Below the pieces are notes generated by a model. That model saw only the letters and a program-made list of their open reading frames with translations. It was not told where the DNA came from and made no database searches. A stretch of DNA of 64,000 nt from Carboxylicivirga sp. M1479 (GTDB lineage: Bacteria; Bacteroidota; Bacteroidia; Bacteroidales; Marinilabiliaceae), in the NCBI RefSeq assembly GCF_007097485.1, contig NZ_VKDE01000016.1, positions 62,001-126,000 on the forward strand. The letters run 5' to 3'. The position numbers and the translations under genes were made by a program. Positions within the stretch are counted from its first letter, which is position 1, and each line of letters starts with the position of its first letter. Shown in pieces: positions 57,527-64,000 of this stretch.

Positions 57527-57995
57527 GTAGAGACATAAGAACGCAGCAAGCTGCTACTAGATGCTAGACCGCTACGCTTGTAGATAAGAGAAAAAGAGAT
57601 GAGCGGTGAGATGTGAGAAAATAGATCGCTGCGCTTCTAGATAAGAGAAAAATGAGATTAGAACGCTATGCTTTTAGATGCTAGACCGCTTCGCTTTTAG
57701 ACAAAAAACACCGGACTACGGACATAGCACTTCGGACTTATTTAAGCAAGCTGCCAATCATTCCCCACCTGAATTTTAGGAGGGGTGCCGAAGGCGGGGT
57801 GGTATACAAAAAAGAATAGATAAGAGATCGCTACGCTTATAGATATGAGACCGCAACAAGTTGCTTTTAGACAAAAAAACACTGGACTACGGACATAGCA
57901 CTTCGGACTTATTTTAGCAAGCTGCCTATCAGTAATCCTTTTTAATCCGTGTAATCTGCGGACAAAAAAAGAGAAGTGTAAGATAAGTTCGTAAG
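57527..57995. repeat. Short-hairpin repeat tract
   Basis: No gene. Repeats of GATAAGAGA, CGCTACGCT and GCTTCGCTTTTAGA words, the GGACTACGGAC...CACTTCGGAC unit twice, and the second 52-bp unit at 57755-57806. It runs straight into family A copy A4. Confidence 0.7.
57755..57806. repeat. Exact 52-bp repeat, copy 2
   Basis: Identical to 55961-56012, same orientation, 1.8 kb away on the other side of the dehydrogenase gene. Confidence 0.9.
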
Positions 57996-58200
57996 CCCTG
58001 ACCTCAGTAACGCAGATGGGTACCTTTCAATTGAAATGAGCGTGGAAGGAAAAGTTGTTTGAGCCCTATTTTATCGGGAGAGTTCTTTTCATTCAGCGAA
58101 TAAAATTTAGAAAGGTCATCGAGTGCTGCAGTCAGCGGACCTTTTGTCTACTTTTGCGACTGCAGGAAAAAGTAGAAGCCACTGCGGCTTGAGCAGAAAG
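57996..58200 (+). repeat. Family A structured repeat, copy A4
   Basis: Outer stem ACCTTTC (58022-58028) with GAAAGGT (58110-58116); inner stem CTACTTTT (58148-58155) with AAAAGTAG (58168-58175). Nearly identical to A5. Confidence 0.88.
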
Positions 58201-58495
58201 TGATAACAGAATAGATAAGTGACCGCAACAAGTTGCTTTTAGATAAGAGAAGTGAAAGATGAGAACGCTATGCTTTTAGATGCTAGACCGCTTCACTTTT
58301 AGACAAAAAACACTAGACCACGGACATAGCACTTCGGACTTATTTAAGCAAGCTGCTAATCAGTAATCCTTATAAATCTGCGTAATTCCGCATAACGGAA
58401 CAAGTCCTGCGGACAAAAAGTTTCCCGCAGTGAATCAATGTGAATTGGGAACATCTTTACATCATCTATAATAATCTCTATATCAATTTGCAATT
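58201..58495. repeat. Short-hairpin repeat tract and antitoxin leader
   Basis: Contains the GCAAC-AA-GTTGC hairpin, a GGACATAGCACTTCGGAC unit, a TTCCG-CATAA-CGGAA hairpin near 58390 that recurs at 61450, and about 60 nt of leader before the antitoxin gene. Confidence 0.6.
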
Positions 58496-58744
58496 ATGAA
58501 TACAGCAGAATTAAAACTCAAACTATTCAGGCACATCGATAAGCTTGACAGTACAATGCTTGAAGAGGTATACGGCCTAATCAGTAATTATACAAAACAG
58601 CATGTGAATAGCGAACAGTGGGATGAGCTTAGTGAGATCCAGAAAAAAGGTATTTACAAAGCAATAGATGAGTTAAATAATGGTGAATTTACAGCAAACG
58701 AAGATGTATTGAGCAGGTACAGAACAAAGTATAACAATGACTAA
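58496..58744 (+). CDS. Antitoxin of a RelE/ParE-type module (orphan)
   Basis: The 82-residue protein matches the common Bacteroidota antitoxin layout: an N-terminal helical pair (TAELKLKLFRHIDKLDSTMLEEVYGLI), then EQWDELSEIQKKGIYKAIDELNNGEF and a short basic tail. It is normally followed by a RelE-family toxin. Here the next frame, overlapping its stop by 8 nt, keeps only the first ~19 toxin residues. The gene itself looks intact. An antitoxin without toxin can persist as an anti-addiction gene or simply be in decay. Confidence 0.8.
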   Translation: MNTAELKLKLFRHIDKLDSTMLEEVYGLISNYTKQHVNSEQWDELSEIQKKGIYKAIDELNNGEFTANEDVLSRYRTKYNND

Positions 58745-58895
58745 AAGTTATACTGTCGTTTGGTCGTCAATGGCTGAGAAAGATTTTGCCAATACCCATG
58801 CTACCGCACGACTCCGATCGTGTGGGGACTTATTAAGCCTTACACCTCCCTCCCCCTTGAGGTGGAGGAAAATACTTAATGATATAGAAACTTAA
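58737..58895 (+). pseudogene. Truncated RelE/ParE toxin remnant
   Basis: MTKSYTVVWSSMAEKDFANT is the usual start of a RelE/ParE toxin and overlaps the antitoxin as expected. After codon ~20 the frame runs into unrelated repeat sequence (containing CTCCCTCCCCCTTGAGGTGG) and stops at 58895, so about 75 toxin residues are missing. The break coincides with repeat DNA, suggesting repeat insertion or deletion. Confidence 0.75.
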
Positions 58896-58940
58896 AATAC
58901 CTAGCAATTCACCTTGCTACTTGATACTAATTTCAAAAAC

Positions 58941-59549
58941 ATGAACAACATTAACCAACTCGACATTAACAAACTATATACCTTTAAAGACTACCTTAGC
59001 TGGCAATTTAAAACCAGAGTGGAGTTAATTAAAGGACGTATATATAAAATGTCGCCGGCTCCTTCTCCTAGGCATCAGGAAGTGCTTAGTGCTTTAAATG
59101 CGGAATTGCACCAATTTTTGAAAGCTAAGAACTGTAAAGTATTCCCCGCTCCTTTTGATGTTCGACTTGATATTGACAAAGGAACAGTACATACAGTCGT
59201 GCAACCCGACCTTTCTGTTGTATGTGATATGTCAAAGATTGATGATAAAGGCTGCAATGGAGCACCAGATTTGGTGGTGGAAATCATCTCTCCTTCAACA
59301 GCTAAAAAAGATTTACACGAGAAATATGACTTATACGAACGTTCAGGCATACATGAATATTGGATAATCCATCCCTTTGAACGAACATTAAGCGTATTTG
59401 TATTGTCGAAGGGAAGCTATGTAACAAGTAAACCCATGACAGAAGGTGATATTGTCCAAAGTACTATTCTGCCCGGCTTTAAATTAAACTTAAATGATAT
59501 TTTCCCAGCTCGCGTGGAAGAGCCTGATGAAGAGTACAGGAGAATTTAA
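58941..59549 (+). CDS. Uma2-family (DUF820) restriction-endonuclease-fold protein
   Basis: I start at 58941 (MNNINQLDINKLYT); an upstream TTG is less likely. The 202-residue protein has the PD-(D/E)XK-like core of the Uma2 family: HQEVLSALNAELHQFL, then QPDLSVVCD, DLVVEIISPSTAKKD and IHEYWIIHPFE. The Asp, Glu and Lys-bearing strands are all present, so it may be an active nuclease. These genes are abundant in cyanobacteria and some Bacteroidota and are often mobile; their biological role is unknown. It lies between family A copies A4 and A5. Confidence 0.88.
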   Translation: MNNINQLDINKLYTFKDYLSWQFKTRVELIKGRIYKMSPAPSPRHQEVLSALNAELHQFLKAKNCKVFPAPFDVRLDIDKGTVHTVVQPDLSVVCDMSKIDDKGCNGAPDLVVEIISPSTAKKDLHEKYDLYERSGIHEYWIIHPFERTLSVFVLSKGSYVTSKPMTEGDIVQSTILPGFKLNLNDIFPARVEEPDEEYRRI

Positions 59550-59629
59550 TTATAGTTCATCTTGATATTAAAAAAGTAGTCCGAAGTACGGAGAAAAAAG
59601 AAGTGAGCGGTGTAAGATAAGTTCGTAAG

Positions 59630-59834
59630 CCCTGACCTTAGCAACGCAGATGGGTACCTTTCAATTGAAATGAGCGTGGAAGGAAAAGCTGTTTGAGCCC
59701 GATTTTTTCGGGAGAGTTCTTTTCATTCAGCGAATAAAATTTAGAAAGGTCATCGAGTGCTGCAGTCAGCGGACCTTTTGTCTACTTTTGCGACTGCAGG
59801 AAAAAGTAGAAGCCACTGCGGCTTGAGCAGAAAG
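59630..59834 (+). repeat. Family A structured repeat, copy A5
   Basis: Same stems as A4, with a few substitutions (for example AAAGCTGTTTGAGCCCG in the middle loop). It follows the Uma2 gene by about 80 nt. Confidence 0.88.
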
Positions 59835-60022
59835 TGATAAGAGAACGCTCCGCTAATAGATAAGAGATCGCAACAAGTTGCTAATAGATTAGAGAAAAGA
59901 GGTGAGATGTGAGAGATGAGCAAACTATTGCGCAGCAAATCAATAACAAATATCATTATGCATAGCATTGGTAAATTATGTAATTTAGGTATTTTAAGAT
60001 GTAGATAAAAGGAAGAAACTGT

Positions 60023-60262
60023 ATGCATACTATCAAAATTAAAATACACGATAAAGCCTATAAGCATTTTATTTGGTTATTAAGTAAGTTTAGTAAAGAT
60101 GAAATTGAAGTGATAACAGAGGATAGCTCATACCTGAAAATTAAGGCTGAACTGCAAGCAGAGCTAGATGAAATAAATGAAGGAAAAGCCGAATATTACA
60201 CCTTAGATGAGTTAGATGATAGATTGGAGAAGAAATTAAAGAAGCATGAAGGTCATCTTTAA
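60023..60262 (+). CDS. Antitoxin-like protein (orphan)
   Basis: The 79-residue protein has an N-terminal beta part (MHTIKIKIHDKAYKHFIWLL) and an acidic-basic helical tail (AELQAELDEINEGKAEYYTLDELDDRLEKKL), the layout of antitoxins paired with ParE/RelE toxins in Bacteroidota. The expected toxin start overlaps its end (MKVIFKESIYT) but stops after 11 residues. This is the second antitoxin in the region whose toxin has been lost. Confidence 0.7.
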   Translation: MHTIKIKIHDKAYKHFIWLLSKFSKDEIEVITEDSSYLKIKAELQAELDEINEGKAEYYTLDELDDRLEKKLKKHEGHL

Positions 60263-60281
60263 AGAAAGTATTTATACTTGA
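60246..60281 (+). pseudogene. ParE/RelE toxin remnant (11 codons)
   Basis: MKVIFKESIYT overlaps the antitoxin end in the usual way and resembles ParE toxin starts, then meets TGA at 60279-60281. I do not see the rest of a toxin in another frame nearby. Confidence 0.5.
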
Positions 60282-60294
60282 ACCATCTTATACA

Positions 60295-60401
60295 AATGGA
60301 CTTAAACGAACATCAGTTATACGACTCAATAAAATGGCTACAATTAGTAAAAAAAGATGGTAAAGAATTGGTTTTTCAAACTAATGATTTAAATTATTAG
60401 A
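60295..60401 (+). other. Short frame of unknown status between antitoxin and higB
   Basis: An ATG near 60297 opens about 34 codons (DLNEHQLYDSIKWLQ...). No family is recognised and no clear ribosome site is present; it may be a gene remnant. Confidence 0.2.
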
Positions 60402-60467
60402 ATTAATTGAATTTTAATAATTAAATTAATATACTTACCTTTGGCGTTACTAATTTAAAAGGTTAGT

Positions 60468-60749
60468 ATGATAGTATCATTTGGATCAAAGAGGACGGAA
60501 AAAATCTGGAATGGAAAACGAGTAAAAAACATTCCTCTCGAAATTCAACAGATCGGAAGAAGAAAATTAAGAATGCTAAGTAACTCACAAAATATTCAGG
60601 ATTTACTTATACCGCCCTCCAATAGGCTAGAAAAGCTGAGTGGAAAAGCTAAAGATTACTATAGTATTAGAATCAATAACCAGTGGAGAATAGTTTTTCA
60701 ATGGATTAACAATCACTCTTACGAAGTAGAAATCGTTGATTATCATTAA
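60468..60749 (+). CDS. higB: HigB-type mRNA endonuclease toxin
   Basis: The 93-residue protein has the RelE-superfamily HigB pattern: IPLEIQQIGRRKLRML, IPPSNRLEKLSGKAKDYYSIRINNQWRIVF and the final EVEIVDYH. In this family the toxin gene precedes the antitoxin and cleaves mRNA at the ribosome. Full length, with the conserved Arg residues of the active region. The antitoxin gene starts 12 nt later. Confidence 0.93.
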   Translation: MIVSFGSKRTEKIWNGKRVKNIPLEIQQIGRRKLRMLSNSQNIQDLLIPPSNRLEKLSGKAKDYYSIRINNQWRIVFQWINNHSYEVEIVDYH

Positions 60750-60761
60750 TTGACACTTAAC

Positions 60762-61070
60762 ATGGAAAAACTTAATAACATACATCCCGGTGAAATATTG
60801 AAAGAAGAGTTTCTAATTCCTATGGATTTATCGGCTTATCGTTTATCAAAAGATATAGGTATTCCGCAAACAAGAATTTCACAAATTCTTAAAGGAAAAA
60901 GAAGAATTACAGCTGATACAGCTTTGCGCCTATCTTCCTATTTTGGTAATTCAGCAAAATTCTGGTTGGGGCTTCAGGATGATTACGATATTGAAGAAGA
61001 AAAATCTATTAATAGCGAACTATTCATACGAATTAGTAAAATTAAAGACGCTAAGCAACAGCGTATTTAG
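60762..61070 (+). CDS. higA: HigA-type antitoxin (Xre family)
   Basis: I start at the ATG at 60762 (MEKLNNIHPGEIL), the canonical HigA/VapI start. The 102-residue protein has an Xre helix-turn-helix (about 22-62: LSKDIGIPQTRISQILKGKRRITADTALRLSSYFG) and the family ending SAKFWLGLQDDYDIE. It neutralises HigB and represses its own operon. This is the only complete toxin-antitoxin pair in the window. Confidence 0.94.
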   Translation: MEKLNNIHPGEILKEEFLIPMDLSAYRLSKDIGIPQTRISQILKGKRRITADTALRLSSYFGNSAKFWLGLQDDYDIEEEKSINSELFIRISKIKDAKQQRI

Positions 61071-62150
61071 TTATTCGGAGAGACGCATAGATTAGCACAA
61101 AGAATTGGAGTGCAACGAAAATCATGAACACCAATAATAAATAAAATATCATCTATCAAACGTCCCTACATCATACACCCCCAGTGCCCATCATTCTCTG
61201 CGGACAATATTTAACCACCATGCAAATAATCTTATGTCTTGATACTTAAAAATAGTCCGAAGTACTAAGTTCGAAGTACGGAGAAAAAAGAAGTGAGCGG
61301 TGAGTTACACCCCCTCCGCCTGCGGCACCTCCCCCTTGAGGTTGAGGAAAGAATTGAACAAACAAATTGCGCAGCAATCAATCCTTTAAATCATTTTACT
61401 TGTCCCGACCCTTCGGGAAGCTGCTAATCAGTAATCCTTTTAAATCTGCGTAATTCCGCATAACGGAACAAGTCCTGCGGACAAAAAAAAGAGAAGAGAA
61501 GTGAGGGATGAGAACGCTATGCTTTTAGATGCTAGACAGCTTCGCTTTTAGACAAAAAAACACTGGACTACGGACATAGCACTTCGGACTTATTTAAGCA
61601 AGCTGCCAATCAGTAATCCTTTTTAATCTGCGGTTCCTATTTTAACCACCAAGCCAATCAATTCGTTCAATTCGCAAACAATTAGACTAATTCGTAGTAA
61701 TACATTTAATCACCCTGTAAATCGTCTTGATACTTGATACTAACATCTTGATACTTTTTAAAGCAATCAATTCGCCCAATTCGGACACATTAGAATAATT
61801 CGCAAACTAATTTATTCTTTCACGCAACATAAGTACTTTTGCGCCGTATTGAACAACAATAACGGGAAGCACAATGTGACTTACCGCGCCGAAGGCGTTT
61901 ATATAAGTGAGAAGAGAGCGCTACGCTATGAGATAATAGATCGCTACGCTGATAGATATGAGATCGCAACAAGTTGCTTTGAGAGAAGAGAAAAAAGAGA
62001 TGAGAAGTGAGCGGTGAGTGCTGAGAACTAAACAAACAAATTGCACAGCAATGAATCCGTGTATATCTATTAGCACCATGCACATCGTTAATCCATTTTA
62101 ATCTGCGCAATCTGCGGACAAAATAAGAGAAGTGTAAGATAAGTTAGTAA
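61071..62150. repeat. 1.1-kb short-hairpin repeat tract
   Basis: No gene. Holds GGACTACGGAC...CACTTCGGAC, ATTGC-ACA-GCAAT, TTCCG-CATAA-CGGAA, GCAAC-AA-GTTGC and CGCTACGCT units, CTCCGCCTGCGGCACCTCCC words, and repeated TTGATACTTGATAC phrases. It leads directly into family A copy A6. Confidence 0.65.
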
Positions 62151-62360
62151 GTCCTGACCTCAGCAACGCAGATGGGTACCTTTCAATTGAAATGAGCGTG
62201 GAAGGAAAAGTTGTTTGAGCCCGATTTTTCGGGAGAGTTCTTTTCATTCAGCGAATAAAATTTAGAAAGGTCATCGAGTGCTGCAGTCTTGCTCTTCTTT
62301 GTATACTTTCTTGTAGCAAGACAAGAAGAGTATAAGCCCCTGCGGCTTGAGCAGAAAGAG
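62151..62360 (+). repeat. Family A structured repeat, copy A6
   Basis: Matches A3-A5 in the 5' half. The inner stem is replaced by TATACTTTCTTGT pairing imperfectly with ACAAGAAGAGTATA, and the bases before it (CTTGCTCTTCTTTG) are also changed. Confidence 0.88.
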
Positions 62361-62667
62361 ATAAGAGACGCTACGCTGATAGATAAGAGACCGCAACAAG
62401 TTGCTTTGAAATAAGAGAAAAAGAGAAGAGAAGTGAGCGGTGAGAGATGAGTGCATAAATTGCACAGCAATGAATCCTTTAAATTATAGAAGCTGTAAAT
62501 CGTCTTGATACTTGATACTAACATCTTGATACTAATTTTTAACCAAGCTGCCAATCAATAATCCTTTTAAATCCGTGCAATCTGCGAACAAGAAAAGAAC
62601 GAGTCCCGATACCTCGAGAAGCTGTAAATAAACATCATAAATCATCATTCAACCATCATATATCCAA
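62361..62667. repeat. Short-hairpin repeat tract before the ABC gene
   Basis: No gene. GATAAGAGA, GCAAC-AA-GTTGC, ATTGC-ACA-GCAAT and TTGATACTTGATACTAACATC units. Confidence 0.6.
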
Positions 62668-64000
62668 ATGAACAACCTCATATTCTCAACAATAAAACGC
62701 ATACTACAAGTACTCCCTCCCGGGTATAAAAAGAAAAGTGCCAAAATGATGCTTCTGCTTTTTCTCAACTCGATTATGGAAATGCTTGGCTTGGCAGCCT
62801 TCCTACCGCTCTTCTCTGTAATATTGCAGGACGGTGTCATACAAACACATCCTATCATTAGTGAAGTATATAATATGGGAGGCTTTGCAAGCGAAAACCA
62901 GTTTATCCTGTTTTTAGCCGGTTTTATAGTGTTTGCCATTATTTTTAAGAATGTGATGAGTCTATTCATCCTTAAATCACAAGCTACCTTTTCGCTCTCA
63001 CTCTACCAATATTTTGCTATCAGAATACACAAGCTCTATTATAGTAAGGGATTTCCTTTTTTCAAAAATAAGAATAGCAATGAAATCATGCGTGATGTCA
63101 ACCAAATTCCTCAATGGTTTTCAAACCAAATAGTATTAGCTATTTTCACTTTCTTAAATGAACTATTCGTGCTATCCTTTATCCTTACCAGCCTTATTAT
63201 TTATGATTGGAAAGCAATTGTAATGTTAACTTTTACCATCTTACCTATCTTTTTACTTTTTTACGGCTGGGTTAAGAAAAGAACCTCAAAAATTGAAAAG
63301 GAAGCAAATGAAGTTCACCCATTACTTGGAAAAAGCATATTTCAAAGCATATTCGGTTTTATTGATGTAGAGGTGACAAATACCCAAGATCGCTTTCGCA
63401 ATAAAATAGCTTATTACATTAACAAGCTTGTTACTATCAGTATTAAACGAACCTTATATCAACAATCGCCTACCAAGGTAATTGAAGCAGGCATGGTTAT
63501 TACTATTTTTGCCATTACAGCCTACGGACTCTATTTTTTACCCGACCGAGCTGGCTTGGCTGCCTTATTAGGACTCTTTGCCTTGGCAGCCTATCGCATA
63601 CTCCCATCCGTTAATCGGATTATGATTGCCCTTATCAGCATTAAAGGGTATCAATATACTTTTGACACAATCTTACAGGTAAAAGATTACAAGACAGAAC
63701 TTAAGGAACATTCACAAATAAAGTTCAATTACAACCTTACTTTAAGGGATATTTACTTTAAATTCCCAGATGCCAAAGAAACTCTTTTGAATGAAATCAA
63801 TCTAACAATTAATAAAGGTGAGTCCATTGGCTTCATTGGCCCATCAGGCGCCGGTAAAACAACACTGATGAACCTAATGTTGGGTTTTTGGTCGCCTACA
63901 AGGGGACAACTGAAGGTTGATGAAACATTAATAAATGAAAACACCCTCCCATCGTGGCGCGACCATATCGGCTATGTGCAGCAAGAGGTATACCTGTTGG
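62668..64000 (+). CDS. ABC exporter (PglK/flippase-like), 3' end outside window
   Basis: The frame is open from the ATG at 62668 through the right edge (444 codons seen). It encodes about six membrane spans (about 25-335) and the start of an ATPase domain with Walker A GPSGAGKTT at 391-399 and Q-loop YVQQEVY; the signature motif and Walker B are beyond the window. Transmembrane and ATPase domains on one chain, a GYKKKSAKM start and the sequence GLAAFLPLFSVI resemble lipid-linked oligosaccharide flippases such as PglK. Next to a UDP-sugar dehydrogenase it probably exports a glycan or glycolipid. Confidence 0.85.
   Translation, partial: MNNLIFSTIKRILQVLPPGYKKKSAKMMLLLFLNSIMEMLGLAAFLPLFSVILQDGVIQTHPIISEVYNMGGFASENQFILFLAGFIVFAIIFKNVMSLFILKSQATFSLSLYQYFAIRIHKLYYSKGFPFFKNKNSNEIMRDVNQIPQWFSNQIVLAIFTFLNELFVLSFILTSLIIYDWKAIVMLTFTILPIFLLFYGWVKKRTSKIEKEANEVHPLLGKSIFQSIFGFIDVEVTNTQDRFRNKIAYYINKLVTISIKRTLYQQSPTKVIEAGMVITIFAITAYGLYFLPDRAGLAALLGLFALAAYRILPSVNRIMIALISIKGYQYTFDTILQVKDYKTELKEHSQIKFNYNLTLRDIYFKFPDAKETLLNEINLTINKGESIGFIGPSGAGKTTLMNLMLGFWSPTRGQLKVDETLINENTLPSWRDHIGYVQQEVYLL

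Noticed and set aside
55567-62360. Classical integron with attC sites
   Set aside because: The A repeats are longer than most attC sites, I could not find paired RYYYAAC/GTTRRRY cores at their ends, and no integron integrase is in the window. Kept only as an analogy.
62183-62554. Minus-strand open frames through the repeat tracts (also 59750-60067 and 61820-62110)
   Set aside because: They read across family A repeats and hairpin words, ending in sequences such as DCSTR that simply translate the repeat; similar to spurious proteins often annotated in Bacteroidota.
55771-62640. CRISPR array
   Set aside because: Repeated words are irregularly spaced, vary in length and have no unique spacers of constant size; no cas genes are present.

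Overview
The window comes from a Bacteroidota chromosome, most likely a marine or sediment Marinilabiliales-type member of the Bacteroidales/Cytophagales side. Evidence: a SusC/SusD pair controlled by an ECF sigma/FecR pair, a gliding/T9SS-type GldB lipoprotein and a PorT-like barrel next to nadE, ClpC, monomeric isocitrate dehydrogenase, TANNTTTG promoter boxes, and low G+C with few GGAGG ribosome sites.

Layout. 1-2.4 kb: tail of an operon that activates and attaches a polar lipid headgroup (LicC-like cytidylyltransferase, HisC/CobD-like PLP enzyme, CDP-alcohol phosphatidyltransferase). 2.4-3.8 kb: gene-free repeats. 3.8-46 kb: ordinary core genome: gldB operon, nadE, Crp/Fnr regulator, ferredoxin, M20 amidohydrolase, GH20 hexosaminidase, zinc exporter, meaB, two TlpA-like lipoproteins, lpdA, a sensor kinase, AGCS symporter, sigma/FecR/SusC/SusD locus, dnaX (needs a -1 shift at an A10 run), icd, clpC, gyrA and a TPR protein. 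A 393-bp MITE-like element lies between icd and clpC.

46.05-53.33 kb: a 7.3-kb integrated element bounded by an exact 20-bp direct repeat that resembles the XerD half plus central region of dif. It carries a two-tyrosine HUH replication protein, small DNA-binding proteins, a candidate jelly-roll capsid protein, several small membrane proteins, a P5/lysozyme-like virion protein and two cargo genes of opposite orientation. No Zot, no large microvirus capsid and no integrase are present. I read it as a provirus of a small ssDNA, possibly membrane-containing (FLiP-like) phage that uses host XerCD.

53.3-62.7 kb: gene-poor and saturated with dispersed hairpin-rich repeats. A ~205-nt structured repeat (family A) occurs six times in the window, with stem sequences that change in a compensated way. 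Four copies in one orientation separate small + strand gene groups: a UDP-sugar dehydrogenase; an orphan antitoxin with a decayed toxin plus a Uma2 protein; a second orphan antitoxin with a decayed toxin plus an intact HigBA pair; and an ABC exporter running off the right edge. The flanks suggest the start of a polysaccharide locus. A second repeat (family B) forms a 0.55-0.66 kb inverted pair about 51 kb apart that brackets almost the whole window.

All calls come from reading the sequence; no database search was run.
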